Shown here: piece after piece, positions 14,015 through 26,692 of the stretch | How positions within the stretch are numbered: position 1 is the first letter of the stretch | How the letters are laid out: each line of letters begins with the position of its first letter | Assembly: GCA_040954595.2 (NCBI GenBank) | Contig: CM082581.2 | Span: forward strand, 2,170,001-2,234,000 | Direction of reading: 5' to 3' | DNA: 64,000 nucleotides | Source: Balanoglossus misakiensis | Lineage: Eukaryota > Hemichordata | Notes under the pieces: model-generated | The model's input: the letters and a program-made list of their open reading frames with translations, nothing else | Told to the model about the DNA's origin: nothing | Databases searched by the model: none | Translations under genes and position numbers: made by a program

Positions 14015-14455
14015 TATTGAACACCTATTGCCTGGCCATGAGGGCCATAGCGGCCGTTTATTACACCGGAGGGGTTGTGAGTTACCAGAATCATATGCTA
14101 TTTCCCGAGGCCGCAGGCCGTGGGAAATAGCGTATGATTCTGGTAACTCACAGCCACGTGGGGGTAAAAACGGCTGCTATGGCCCGAATATAGGCCAGGC
14201 TATAGGTGTTTTATAATAAACCTCATGCTGACAGTTTTGGAAAATCATGCAATTTTCTCTTGAGGTTGGCAGACGACATCTTCAGCGGTGGCCATTGTGT
14301 CAGACGCGACGCTGATTGACGTGACCACGTTTGTCATGTGACCGGTTTATATTTTTTCTGCTATTTCCCTAACGGTTCATAGTCGATTCTATTTTCCTAT
14401 CACGTGACGGATTCTGGCGAATCACGGCACAGTATTAGCATGAGGTATATTATAA
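14015..14455. mobile_element. Foldback element inserted in repeat unit copy 2
   Basis: The segment is absent from copies 1 and 3, where GATTATATT runs straight into ACAATATATG. Inside, AACACCTATTGCCTGGCC near the left pairs with GGCCAGGCTATAGGTGTT near 14,190-14,210. A second inverted pair (GTTACCAGAATCATATGCTA and its complement) lies around the centre at about 14,110. The right part holds another inverted pair, CCTCATGCT / AGCATGAGG. No transposase frame is present, so it is a non-autonomous element or two nested ones. The target duplication is unclear in this AT-rich site. Confidence 0.65.
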
Positions 14456-15083
14456 TACAATATATGTGCAGATACAGATAGTGACTTAAGTTTTTGATAT
14501 CTGGATTATAATTTAAATTCCCAGGCGCTCAAATATGGTAAACCTAGCATTTTACCATTGCAAATGGGCGGCCATATTGGGTTGACATTTCATTAGATGG
14601 CAATATTTTTTTATACACTGCAATTTGCTGAAAATCAGTTCAATCACTGTAGTAAGTGGAAATATTTAAAGTCTTGTGTATTTTAGCAATCATAAAGCTG
14701 ATATTACTACCAAAAACATTTTATACAGTTACTTCTGAACAGCAAAAATTGCCATCATTCAAGTCAAAGTCTCAGATCGGCCCTTTTGCTTGCCTGTGTC
14801 GAGTGGATATCAAAAGTGGAGAAAGTTGGATAGTTTAATTTCTACATGTTACCTGTACTATCCTTGTAGACTATTAACATTAACAAGAATTTCATATTAA
14901 ATTTTGGTATGATATGCATGGAAAGACTGGCTGGCTATAAATCATGAAAATGGACGCCGTTGCACCATACAGTTTTTACTGCACACACATGTATTTTAAG
15001 CACACTGTGTCTTTCATGTATTCCACTTTTCTCCCTTCCTTGCTGGCTTTGTCTATTTCTTTTCTGACTGCGTCTTTATGAAA

Positions 15084-15310
15084 TTACTGATTTTTTTTTG
15101 GTAATTCAACTTCTGGCTCAAATAAATGTACTAGAGCTGGTAAGGTTTCCTGAACATTAATCCCTGTATCTTTAACGCAGGTGTGCAAGTTCATATAAAG
15201 TTCATTGGTTAAAGGAATATTATGAGCTGATAAATTTACTAAGCTCTTCTTTCCAGTTAGAAGCTCTGCTATATTATCAACTACTCTCAATGCTACTTCA
15301 ATAATGTTGC
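15084..15310 (-). pseudogene. Candidate captured exon in repeat unit copy 2
   Basis: Equivalent of the frame at 10,785-10,985, starting at the same splice acceptor (exon edge 15,310). It stays open to a stop after the residues ELPKKNQ. Relative to copy 1 it has VVDN for VVVN and INVQ for INFQ, with the rest nearly identical. The function is unknown. Confidence 0.4.
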
Positions 15311-15600
15311 CTGTGCAAATTGACAATCAAAATATCCATTAGTTAGACAACATATTTGGTTGGGTAATTACAGAATAATTACTTTAATTCCATACATACT
15401 CTACCTAAACTCAAATTAGAATATATAACTGAAATTATAATTATAAACAGGTCTATGAAATGCTAAGAAAATGTAAAATCTAGGAAAGAACACCCATGGG
15501 CATTCAGCTCTTAGCAGATAACATCAGTCACTTTGAAGACATGTCACTTCCCAGACTTTACTAAAAAAACTTCAAACTCTGAAGTGAAACGCATCTCCAA

Positions 15601-17010
15601 AAATCCAATATGGCAACCATGAAGAAGACAATTAAAGCAACATGCTGCATTGCAGGGGCCAAAGTGGTTTGCATGGTTCCAACATAAAAATGCAAGATTC
15701 ACAGAAGATTACTTCTTTCAGTTTTACAGGAGATCATCTAAACTTGTAAAAAAAATCTCTCTATTTTTTGCATGGCACCATGGTAAAATATGAAAATTTG
15801 CAATGTTTGATCTTCTGTGTCTCGATCATGTTTGATCTAATTTTCACGAAATTTTCAGATTATATTACAATATATGTGCAGATACAGATAGTGACTTAAG
15901 TTTTTGATATCTGGATTATAATTTAAATTCCCAGGCGCTCAAATATGGTAAACCTAGCATTTTACCATTGCAAATAGGCGGCCTTAATTGGGTTGACATT
16001 TCATTAGATGGCAATATTTGTTTATACACTGCAATTTGCTGAAAATCAGTTCAATCACTGTAGTAAGTGGAAATATTTAAATTCTGATGTATTTTTAGCA
16101 ATCATAAAGCTGATATTACTACCAAATAAATGCTATACAGTTACTTCTGGACAGCAAAAATTGCCATCATTCAAGTCATAGTCTCAGATCGGCCCTTTTG
16201 CTTGCCTGTGTCGAGCGGATATCAAAAGTGGAGAAAGTTTGATAGTTTAATTTCAACATGTTACCTGTACTATCCTTGTAGACTATTAACATTAACAAGA
16301 ATTTCATATTAAATTTTGGTATGATATGCATGGAAAGACTGGCTGCTTATAAATCATAAAAATTGACGCCGTTGCACCATACAGTTTTTACAGCACACAC
16401 ACGTATTTTAAGCAAACTGTGTCGTTCATGTATTCCACTTTTCTCCCTTCCTTGCTGGCTTTCTCTGTTTCTTTTCTGACTGTGTCTTTATGAAATTACT
16501 GATTTTTTTTGGTAATTCAATTTCTGGCTCAAATAAATGTACTAGAGCTGGTAAGGTGTCCTGAACATTAATCCCTGTATCTTTAACGCAGGTGTGCAAG
16601 TTCATATAAAGTTCATTGGTTAAAGGAATATTATGAGCTGATAAATTTACTAAGCTCTTCTTTCCAGTTAGAAGCTCTGCTATATTATCAACTACTCTTA
16701 ATGCTACTTCAATAATGTTGCCTGTGCAAATTGACAATCAAAATATCCATTAGTTAGACAACATATTTGGTTGGGTAATTACAGAATAATTACTTTAATT
16801 CCATGCATACCCTTCCTAAACTCAAATTAGAATATATAACTGAAATTATAATTATACACAGGTCTATGAAATGCTAAGAAAATGTAAAATCTAGGAAAGA
16901 ACACCCATGGGCATTCAGCTCTTAGCAGATAACATCAATCACTTTGAAGACATGTCACTTCCCAGACTTTACTAAAAAATACTTCCAACTCTGAAGTAAA
17001 ACGCATCTCC
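15601..17010. repeat. Satellite fragment plus 1.3-kb repeat unit, copy 3
   Basis: About 80 bp of satellite core (15,601-15,680) leads into the third copy of the unit, which runs to about 17,010. Unique sequence beginning AAGTTGCATACACAATAC follows. It is close in sequence to copy 2 but has no foldback insertion. Confidence 0.75.
16426..16721 (-). pseudogene. Candidate captured exon in repeat unit copy 3
   Basis: Same acceptor (edge at 16,721) and same frame as in copies 1 and 2. Here the tail reads past the ELPKK point because the A-run that follows differs by a base, giving a longer Lys-rich end. Length variation only at the run suggests that the coding part stops near ELP and that the tail is not under selection. 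Confidence 0.4.
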
Positions 17011-17510
17011 AAGTTGCATACACAATACTATAATATACTGTTAGAGATTTATAATGTTTTAAGTGAAAAAAATACAGAGATGTAAATACCCCTGCCATTT
17101 ATTCAGTGACATGTAATGCTGCCATTATGCACTGATTGACTCTAGCCACTTTCCCAGTAGGAGGAAAAAGACCATATGCCGACTTCAGCATAAAAATCTC
17201 AGTTTACTCTGGCTAATTATATTGGAGTTCTTATCAGTGTTTCGGGACGCTTAGATGATAATCGTTGAAATGGACAACACCAACATATGACGTTAACAAG
17301 CGGGAAGAAACAAAAGTTACTCAGTTTTTGGCATTTTATTTTTATTTGCAAGACCGAGAAATTAAAATATGACAAGTTTAGAAATCAATCAGATTATACA
17401 GCATGTCCCACTTTGAATGGTGGCCATATTGGATTCTGAACTCCCTAGTAATATAAACATATAGTGTACTTAGTGAGTCTCAGTATAGGGTAATCAACAC
17501 AATCAGACAA
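17011..17510. other. Unique AT-rich sequence
   Basis: No supported gene. It contains GGTGGCCATATTGGATTCTG, a phrase common in dispersed repeats here, but no clear element boundary. Confidence 0.4.
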
Positions 17511-17960
17511 AACTTGGGTTACCCATTGGAATATTCCTATCAAATTTCAAAGCAATCCCATATGCAGTTTCAGAAAAATCAGTATTTTCTCCAAAATTGT
17601 ATAATATCTTACTTCAGGGAACATGCCTACCAAAGCTCAAGGCGATCTGACATGCAGTTTGAAAGAAAATAATTTTTGATGAAAAATTCCACAACTTTCA
17701 CACACAAAACGCAAATATGTAAATTTCAAGTATTTTTTTTAAACATCTCATTTAATTATCCCCAAGGAACAAGCATACCAAATTTGAAAGCAATCTCACA
17801 AGCGGTTTTAGAGGAAACAATTTTTGACCAAAAATGGCAAAAATTGCTACAAAATTATAAATATGCACATTTTTCATCAACCAGGTTTTCATCAACTGGG
17901 ACCACACATACAAAAGTATGCTTCCAAGCAACACGACTCTAGGAGAAAAAATCCTTGTCG
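17510..17960. repeat. Dispersed repeat with internal units of about 130 bp
   Basis: The phrases ACCAAA..TTCAAAGCAATC and TTTTGACCAAAAATTGC recur two to three times in slightly changed form. The same family returns at 21,060-21,620. No coding potential is evident. It behaves like an old tandem or dispersed repeat. Confidence 0.55.
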
Positions 17961-20900
17961 CCCTGGTCAAAAAATTGGCTTATACTAAAACATCAAATCG
18001 GTTATCTCTCAAAGCTAAAAGGGTTATCACCAAACAGATTACAATGCCTAAGTTAAAATGTTTAAGACATTTTCTTTAGTTGTGGTTTTGGTTTTATCGG
18101 TTTTCCCAATAAAAATTAGGATAATTTTTTAAGTATGCCAACGGAGAGGTGGAAATCTCACCAGAAAAGCGAAAATACACCAACCACGTTTAAACCGTAA
18201 AATTAAAAAAAAAACACCTGCAAACACCGAGGTGACTCATATAAAAACCTCAAAGAACGTATGGAGTTATGTATGGAAAAATACCGTGGTTTCCTGACCT
18301 TCCGCTAAACAAAGACTATACGTATGGAACTATCGTTCCGTCCACCAGCAAAGAGACTTTCCAGAGAAAAACGTTCTACCCGTACCTTATGTCGCCATAG
18401 TGACGTGCCATTTTGCCACAACCGTTCGACAGTATGGTCGACTATTTTGACACTAAACATCCTGCAGCGCTGCCATCCTTTTCAATCTCACAAACTGGCC
18501 CTACGTGCGCTTAGGCAAGAGGCCTAGCAATAAAATTCTCACAAAATATAACCCTATAAATATGACTAGACTTTCTCGATTATGACTTCCTGGTCTCCTG
18601 ATTCGGGAGCCAGCGCAGCCATACCCAGAATAGCCGAGAGGCTAGCTGCACGCCCGTAGCTCGGAATTGTTTCTGGAATTAAACCTACTTCTGTTCAACT
18701 ACAAGGTGTTGTACGGATAGCTGCAAGTCACCCAATACCAGACAAAACAATCGAGTGACGGTAACATAGCTAAATAGGCTATTGTACTAAAAGCAATGAT
18801 TCGATTATGAGCCTACCGAAAAGACGTCTTGATCCCGCGGCAAGTAGAAGGAAAGTGGTCGAAACCCGGCGTCGCACACCGGAAACGGATCAATGATCAC
18901 CTGTTGTTATGGTGAGTAGAACGTGTTACCCAATCACAGACCAAAGTTAGCATTACGACACACTAATGAATATGCATACATGCTACAGCTGCATATTTTA
19001 TTTCTTTAGAACGCTCTGGAACATGCTCGCATTCGAAAGAGTATCTCATTTGCTTTTTGAGTGTGAGTGCCTCATTGTCTACACAATAAAATCGGGGGGG
19101 GGGGGGCACAGTGGGTAATTTCTACCACAGCCACGCATTTCAAACCAGGCAAGCGAACTGCAAACTTCCGATGTCTGAGCAACGGGTTTGATGTGCCTTG
19201 TGTTGTGAACACTTATTCGACTTCGAGGAAACAGAGCTATAATACTTCCTAATGTGTTTCTCTTTCTGTGTCATTTTGGTCAGTCAGACCACGATACCCG
19301 AGATCGTAAACTGCTTGGGTTAGGTCGCTTAGGAGGCTGCAACTGCGGCCACAGGTCATGTCGGTGTGTGTTGTAAACAAACATGGTAAATGCCTCCCGC
19401 ACAGCAACACGCTCGCTCTACCAGCAGTCACTGTGCTCTACCGTACTGTCGATCGTTTCCATGTCAGTTTCACGTTGGCTCGTTATAATGTCCCTATGCT
19501 TATCGTAATCTCGGGATCGTAATTATTATTTTATTATTATTATGATTATTATATCTTTATTTCAGACACAACCGTCCATAGAAATAGGTTACAAAAACTG
19601 ACAAAAACACTAGAAAAGTAATAAATAAAATAAATGTAAAAAATATAATAGTTTTAAGAATCAATGTAAAATGTCAATCCAGTGGGTATGTAGTCCATAA
19701 AAGCGCATATCTCATGAGACAAGACGATTGATCAAAACATTGGGACTAGTACAGAGACGAACAGAAAAATTAAAAGCGACTTTTCTTCTCATGACGGAGA
19801 AGCAGTTTACGGCGTTTAGAACAAATATTTTAGAGGCACTTTCGTGTCCGGGTGACCAAGAAGTCTTCGAAGTGCATTGTTGTGACATACGATGATATTC
19901 CGGATATTATAATCGCACCATAAATGAAAGTCATAAATGTTATTACAAAAAGCATTAAATAAACGCAATTTCACATCGACAGAACACGAATTGAACTTTC
20001 TCAGGAGAAAATTAGGCCTAGCCCTTCCACATGTTATGTATTCGTGTTATGATAGTCCCACTGATCTGACAACACGCTCGCTTTTATTGTGGCCTTTTGT
20101 CCCGTTCGCCAGCACTGTGTATAGGCCTGCGTTTTCCGTTAACAGACTATCCCGTTCGCCAACTTTACTGAACTGCAAATTGAAGAATCGGTTTGCAGCT
20201 AGGACGAAACGGCCGGGGTCGCGTACATTAAAGGCCGAACCAATAAGAATAAGTGCCGTAACGACTTGTTACCGACTGGGACGGCTACGAGCCAAGAGCA
20301 TATTGCAGCTCAGTGTGGCAGGGCCGGTGGTGTGTCTTACGGGCGATGTCTCCACACACTGTACTGCTCTGTTTGATAAGAGTGTCCAAGCTTCGGACCA
20401 CGGTCATGTTCGGACTTATGTCTTAACTTTGCTTTGTAAACACATTACCAACGTACAACCCCTCCATGTTTGCAGAGAAATTAGATGAAGTCACATGGCG
20501 GAGTTCTCATCCTATCGGGATGCGTTTATCTCTGAATCGGCTGCTTTTCCATCGTCGAGTTTGATTTCATGTCCGATTCATAGTCGAGTTTTATGATGAT
20601 CCCTGATTGATATATATTTTTTTCGGGCGCGCCGGGGGGGGGGGGGGGGTTCCATGGGATTGATAATTCGAGGCAGGAGAAGAAATATGTCGACAGCGCA
20701 AATTGCCATTTTCTCGCTTTGTTTCGTCGATTTTGACAACTTCGCTCTGCATTGGTCGAGTGGTCTTAAATTTTACCCATCTAACAAAACAACTTTGTAG
20801 TCTATAAAGTGCTCCCAGCTGGAATAAACGTCGATTCAATTCGATTCATCATGAATTTGATCAAATTTTCTAAAAAACTCACTTGCGGGCGCTGCTCTCA

Positions 20901-21059
20901 ATGAAAGCAGGTAACGTAACACAAACTGGTCGTTTTTTCATACTTGTGCTATATTAAAGTAGGAAGCGTGGCCAACGTTTGGACTTAATTTGTTGTTATT
21001 GACCTAATACCACACGAGCTGATATGACCTAATTTCAAAAAACTGTCCCAAAACTGCCA
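17961..21059. other. GC-richer unique region without a supported gene
   Basis: Base composition rises and CpG becomes more frequent from about 18,300 to 20,850. Several open frames of 60-183 codons exist, including one at 19,937-20,488 on the plus strand, but none shows a domain or a convincing splice pattern. A TTATTATTATGATTATTATA run near 19,525 followed by CTTTATTTCAGACA resembles the reversed 3' end of a LINE, so part of the 19.5-20.0 kb stretch may be an old retroelement on the minus strand. Poly-G runs lie near 19,094 and 20,633. A host promoter or first exon cannot be excluded. Confidence 0.3.
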
Positions 21060-21620
21060 AACTCAAATATTCAAACATCACCATAATTGTACAATATCTT
21101 ACATCAATCAGTATAAGGAACATGCTTACCGAAGTTCAAAGCAATCTAACAAGTGGTTTCAAGGACAAAAACTTCTGATGAAAAATTGCAACAGTTAGGC
21201 CCTACCTCAAGAACATAAATATGCACATTTCAGCAAAAATTTAACACAACTCACAATTGCTTAACCCTGAAAACATGCCTACCAATTTTCAAAGCAATCT
21301 GACAAGCGATTTCCGAGAAAACGAATTTTGACCAAAAATTGCAAAATTTGGCCCATAATTACAAATACGCAAACTTAGCAACAATTTGAAAAAAAAAACA
21401 AAGATCACCTATAGGAAGCTTTATAATTATACTGAAATTTTTTTAGAGAAATCGACCAATCACTTTCATAGAAGATGTGGAAAAAATGACAAAAGTCATA
21501 AAAAGTAGAAAATTCACGATATAAGGTCAAAACTTATAGAGCTCTGTGATGTTGGCAGAAGATATATGCATACCAATTTTCAAAGAAATCTGACCAGTAG
21601 TTTTCAGCTAATGTGTCCGA
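21060..21620. repeat. Second copy of the dispersed repeat with 130-bp units
   Basis: Shares with 17,510-17,960 the phrases for a polypyrimidine-poor stretch, CATGCCTACCAA, TTCAAAGCAATCTGACAAG and TTTTGACCAAAAATTGCA. Three degenerate units are visible. Confidence 0.55.
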
Positions 21621-22784
21621 GATCAGACAAAAACAGAGAACAGAACAGCCAAAGTGAGAGAACAGAATAGCCAAAACTATCACCAGCGCTTAACTCCACA
21701 TCTGAAAGCAAACCATTTGTTAGAGCGATATTCAGGTCCTAAGAAAACCCAAACTTCAATCAGACAGAACATACTGGTAATCACAATTGCCTTCTGATTG
21801 GAATCTGTGCAGGAAAAGCAACAACAAATACTGATCCTCACCTGAAATCAAAGAGACAGACAAAAGCACTCATTTTATCAGAATATTTATTTTAAGTATG
21901 CAAAAATCCTAACATGATATATCTGTCTACTTATTTATCATGATAGGAAAATTGTTGGAATAAAAATATCAAAGATATTCCTTCCTAATGCTGCATATAA
22001 TATTTACATACTCTGGCAGTCTTGTAAATACAATGAAATGTTAGTCAAAAGCTCTTCTTAAGAACTGAGTAATTCTCAGTACAAAAAGCAATATGTGGAA
22101 AATACCAACTTAGCATCTTATGCAAAATCAACAAAATTGAGGAATGGTGTCCCCCCCCCCCCCTCCCCTTCAGCACTATACATGATTCAACAGCCTCAGA
22201 GGGTCATTCTTCACACACACATAAAATGAATGGCTGATTACATGAAATATTTTCGAAAGTCAGTAAGTGGTCATGAAAGGCTCTTGTTTTTGTTAAAATA
22301 AAAAAATGTTAGGAAATTCAAGAAAAGTAAAAAGCAATGTATGTGAATATTGATATTAAAAACATGTGATTTTAATTGTTTGGCTACTATGGTCACTGGA
22401 TAGAAGAGATTAGGACTCGTTAATGACTTTATTTGCATTTGAATAGTGAACTTTCCTTTTGACGTTGAACCCCCTAGCTGGACGAGAAAATGATCTAAAT
22501 GTATCATGAACGTTTATTTTGTTGATACCATTCATTAATTTACCTTTTTAGGCATATATAAATGCATTATATCTCGATTGTAATTTGAGTGCATTTCGAG
22601 TCTATTAAAGTAGTTTTCGTCGTACGAGGTCTCCTTCACTCCAGTCACTTCCTTATAACAGACTATATTTCTTCACATGCATCTAATAGTTTGATTCTAA
22701 CATACTTGTCACGGGTGTCGCCGTTCACCACAAAACACACCAACATGGTTTAAAGGTTTCACAAGACATAGGCCTATAACATTT
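21621..22784. other. No gene seen
   Basis: AT-rich sequence with a poly-C run near 22,150 and no supported open frame. Confidence 0.4.
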
Positions 22785-23125
22785 CTTAACTGAAATTGAA
22801 CAGGGACATCATCAGTTCATATGTGTGGCCGGTCTGGCTACACAGGTGAACTGCTAAATTACGCACATGTATGGGAGTTCACCTACAGCAGAATACACAA
22901 AAATTCATGCAAGTGAAAAATACAGAAGTACAATTGAAGACTTGACGCAAGTTCAGACACCAATTACTTGTGCTAAAATGAGCCAGTAGAATGCACCTAT
23001 ATAAAAATGCTTCAAGCTACAGGTAAAGTACAAGGAAAACTAACCTGAAATTGAACATAGACATCTTCAGTTCATACATGTGGCCGGTCTGGATACAGAG
23101 GTGAACTGACTAAGTATATGCATGG
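22785..23125. repeat. Direct repeat pair containing GTGGCCGGTCTGG
   Basis: A segment of about 85 bp at 22,785-22,870 (CTGAAATTGAACAGGGACATC, cited by its first 15 bases CTGAAATTGAACAGG, then TGTGGCCGGTCTGG and CACAGGTGAACTG) recurs at about 23,041-23,125 with a few changes. Direct orientation and unequal flanks suggest two copies of a dispersed element or an old tandem duplication. Confidence 0.5.
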
Positions 23126-24420
23126 TGTCCTTTTATATCAGCAATCTACACTATGGTGGCGCATTACCTTGAGTTCATTAGTCAAATGAAACATCCTGGT
23201 GGTTTGCATATAATTGAGATCATCAAATAGACTGTAAGTTCTATCATTACTAGAAAGGTGTTCTCATGAATAAATGATTAAATGATGACTGCAAAGAATA
23301 CAGGTGTTACATACATACATATATTACATATATATTCAAGTGAACGAATGGTTCGGTCCAAATCCATTGTTTCCTGCTGGAAAGTTGGATGTCTACACAG
23401 GGAATTGGGTGAAAGGTGAGAGTGCTAAGAAAAAAGGCTGATGGTAATTTTCCATTTTTATCTAAATTGAATACATGTGTGGGCTTAATCTTTCCCAATA
23501 ATGCTGACACACAAAAAGTTCATTGTTTTACCAAACTTTCCTTGAGAGTCGAATGAAGGCACTTGATATTAGCACAGAGACTGATTTTTTCCACACACCA
23601 CTTTTCTCTTTTCATAGAGCTCCATTCAAATTTTGTACACAACAATGTAATAACATTGTCACTACCCAAGCCTAACTTTCAAATTACAATGTGACATTTC
23701 AAAACACTGTTAGACTCCCCAATGAACCATTAACTCTGGATCAGCATCCCTTCAAATTAGTGATAGCCCTGGGGTGAGTTTCGTTAATTTTGTTATAATG
23801 GTGTTATTTAATTGTTTGGCTGTAACACAAATTACTACATGGAAGTATAAACATGTTATGTCCACACATATGCTGTAGGTTCAGCTTCAATTCAATTTTC
23901 AGCAATCAGATCATAACAAATTATTCCAAAAAAAATGAACATCAAGAGCTGGTGACTTTGTGGCTTTCACATGATAAATATAAACGTGTGAACATTGCCC
24001 CATGCTAGAGTGTGATATTAACACGTCTCAAACAACCTACAATTCTCTGTATATAATGAAACACATTCATTATAGCTGGATTAGTTGGTTCACAGGTAAT
24101 CTGTAACCAGATAGGCTGACCTGAGCAATCCATGTTTTTGCAAGTGTTTTATTGTCACTGTCATAGTGTGACTTCTTTGGTGTAATGCTCCACTGAACAC
24201 AAGAGTATTAAAATTGGACAGATAAATGACCAATAACACAAAGTCTGTGATTGGGTAATACAAATGATAAGTACACAACTGGAAGATCTGTCACTCAAAG
24301 TTTTGTCTATTGCTCTTTTCCCTGAGGGAGAAATAGAGAGCAATTTTAGAGATACGTTCTTCAGTTTAATGATCAGGCATTAATGAAATATTAGTCTAGT
24401 ATATAGCTGTATTTTGTCAG
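23126..24420. other. No gene seen
   Basis: AT-rich sequence. Short open frames only, without domains or splice context. Confidence 0.4.
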
Positions 24421-24424
24421 CTTT

Positions 24425-24750
24425 GCTTCCAAAAACTATGCATGCCACTGCCCCAATAAAGCACGATACCCCTTGCTGGGAATTGTGATGTAATTAATAT
24501 CACTTTGAAGTCAATCACAGACTTTTTTTTCCATTGATTGGTCAAAGGATACATGTGTTGTTAAGGATGAGTACCATTTTGACTTTAGATTAGCCTTGCC
24601 TTCACTGTATCTTTACACACAATCACCATTGATCAGTTTATGTGCGTGACTTCAAGGGGGATGCTAGTTACATCACAATTCCCAGCAAGGGCTATCAGGT
24701 TTTATTGGGCCAGTGGCATGCATGACTCTAAATGTTCGTTTTGGAAGCAG
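24425..24750. mobile_element. Foldback (MITE-like) element
   Basis: Two inverted arms of roughly 75-85 bp are visible. GCTTCCAAAA with GCATGCCACTGCCCCAATAAA on the left (24,425-24,465; cited here only by its key words) answers TTTATTGGGCCAGTGGCATGC and TTTTGGAAGC on the right (24,695-24,750). CTTGCTGGGAATTGTGATGT answers ACATCACAATTCCCAGCAAG. There is no coding sequence. A non-autonomous DNA transposon is likely. Confidence 0.65.
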
Positions 24751-24765
24751 AAAAAATGGGTATAT

Positions 24766-24976
24766 ACTGTAAAACATGAAATTTTCCCAACAGGAAATTT
24801 TCGCAATATCAAAAGTGGCGACTGTTATGTAATGATTAATTTTCACATTCTCGAATTTCAAATCATCATTATTTCAGAAAAACATTTTTTTTGCGACTTT
24901 TTAGTTTTCAGGTTATTTTGGCTCTTGCATGATTCATGCAAATTTATCGCTCGTGAAAATTTCCTGTTTTACAGTA
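24766..24976. mobile_element. Small TIR element starting CTGTAAAACA
   Basis: TACTGTAAAACATGAAATTT at the left and GAAAATTTCCTGTTTTACAGTA at the right (cited by its ends GAAAATTTCC and TTTTACAGTA) are inverted copies flanked by TA. It lies immediately beside the foldback at 24,425-24,750. It is about 210 bp, has no frame, and is probably a mariner-type MITE by its TA flanks. Confidence 0.6.
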
Positions 24977-25262
24977 CATCCTAAGTATCTTTTTTTCACA
25001 CCAGAAGACAATGCATAGTTGCTTTGTGTATGGCAGACTTTGTATTACGATAGACACTGACAACCAGTTACATCTGTCTCGCATACAAATATGGTCATAT
25101 TGAAATAAGGTATTACGATGGAAACAAAGTAAAGCTAATGCAAGAATTAGTACAGAACAAGTCTATTCTGTTACTACACTGGAATAACCATTCTGTGTTA
25201 TTTGATCTGTTTAATTAAAGTCTACAGTCTCGTGTTCATTATAGTCAGTTTCCTGTATGAAT

Positions 25263-25547
25263 TTATTGATTCAGAATATCAAAAAGACTCATGTCATCAG
25301 CCAGCAGACTACTACTTGATTGTTGCTGTGTTTGTTGCATGCTGGGTGCCAAGCCCATCTGAGGTACCTGTGGTCGCGGCCGTGGCTGTTGTCCTAGTAA
25401 CAGCTGTTGTTGTTGTTGTGATTGCTGTTGTTGTAAGAACTGCTGTTGTTGTTGCCATGTTTGTTGTGTTGCTGCTGGTTGTTGTTGTTGTGGTGGTGGT
25501 GGTGGAATGGTTGCTTGTGTACCGCTAGCTTGTTGTTTTTGTTGTTG
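25263..25547 (-). CDS. Terminal exon of a glutamine-rich protein
   Basis: On the minus strand a splice acceptor (CATTCAACAG) at 25,548-25,550 opens a 95-codon exon that runs to a TAA at 25,263-25,265. It reads mostly Gln with short Pro runs (TIPPPPPQQQQPAA, FLQQQQSQQQQQLLL), then a less repetitive tail ending SSLLADDMSLFDILNQ. The non-repetitive acidic and hydrophobic tail before the stop argues for a true C-terminus and not antisense of a random triplet repeat. The frame joins in phase 0 to the Gln-rich exon at 26,693-26,911. Such Q/P-rich tails are common in transcription regulators, but I do not recognise the protein. The plus-strand Val/Leu-rich frame over the same bases is the antisense of the CAA/CAG repeats. 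Confidence 0.55.
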   Translation of the reverse strand, partial: QQQKQQASGTQATIPPPPPQQQQPAATQQTWQQQQQFLQQQQSQQQQQLLLGQQPRPRPQVPQMGLAPSMQQTQQQSSSSLLADDMSLFDILNQ

Positions 25548-26692
25548 CTGTTGAATGCAAACAAAATGGTTTTCTTTTTAAAGTCACTTCACAGAAAGCG
25601 GCAATGTATCAGGAGACAGCTCTCTTTAACGTTCTTCACATTTGTCAATCAGACTGAAATTTAGGGAGGCATAAAGTAACTGTAATTTCGGGTATAGTCG
25701 TGTCGTGTCTACTATTTGATGGTTAATTTCAGGACCCCCATAGACCTAATTAATTATGTACACGCCTAATTCTAGGCTAACCAATAGATCTAGAAGTTTG
25801 GATTTTGTAGGACATAAATCAGTTTAGGATCAAAACTTTTTGACAAAATTTCTGGTATCCACAGCAGATAATCCTTGGCATTCTGTAGAAACCCTGGGAA
25901 TCGCTTGGGCCCAGTGAACACTGCTTTCAGCTTTAATTCACCATGTAATCAGATGCAGACATTTTGAAAACAATGTGATTTAAATTCTAAGCAGACTTTT
26001 GTTAAAGGGTTATGATCGTCTAATGTGCATGTGCCAAAGCAGAGATTCTGGTTACAAAAACTTTATCAATGACACAATTCTGTCTATACAACAGACAAGA
26101 TGGCGGCAACCATACTCTGTGTCGTAAATTAGGAAAAAAAACAGCAAATTGAGTGAAAAGAAGAGACAAAATGAAAGTCTTCTTTATATATATATATATA
26201 TGGTGGGAAAGAAATATGAAAGGAAGTGAAGGCAGTCCACTATTTGAATGCATGCACATAAAATTTGCAGATATTTGGATTTGATCTTATTTTGTACACA
26301 CAAAATTACACATATGTGCATAAGAGTAAGACGATTGTCTGCATTTAAAACTGTCTGACGGAGGTTATCATCAGTGCTTCCACACTGATACCATGGAAAA
26401 ACTAGAAGAATTGAAAATAAGAATGAGACAAGATTTGTTGTATTCCTCTGTCTGTAATTTAGGTCTGCTTTGGGCAAATAGTGCTTTGAATTTATTCTGT
26501 GTGACTGTCAGGTCCCAAATACATTAAGATAATTTCGGGAATGGCACAGACCATGTTATTTGTAACATCAAGAAAGCTCCTTTTTTGAGAAAAATGATTT
26601 TATTTTTCCCCACATAACAATTCCCAGGAGTGACACGGGTATCAGTCTTGGTTTTCAAAATATTCACTGTTCACATTATTGTGACAACTTAC
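25548..26692. other. Intron-like spacer between the two Q-rich exons
   Basis: AT-rich, with a (TA)n microsatellite near 26,186-26,202 and no supported gene. It would be an intron if the two Gln-rich exons belong together. Confidence 0.45.

Larger units (their letters stand above)
13837..15600. repeat. 1.3-kb repeat unit, copy 2, with a foldback insertion
   Basis: Second copy of the 1.3-kb unit, interrupted at about 14,015-14,455 by an unrelated foldback element. Its left junction with satellite (GGTTCCAACATAAAAATGC) is the same as that of copy 3, so the two copies were duplicated together with their satellite flank. Confidence 0.8.

Noticed and set aside
19937-20488. 183-codon plus-strand open frame as a gene
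   Set aside because: No domain, no promoter or splice context, mixed composition, and the neighbouring sequence may be an old retroelement. Length alone is weak evidence in a GC-richer patch.
25202-25528. Plus-strand open frame of 108 codons rich in Val and Leu
   Set aside because: It is the antisense reading of CAA/CAG triplets in the minus-strand Q-rich exon, which has a splice acceptor and a sensible C-terminus.
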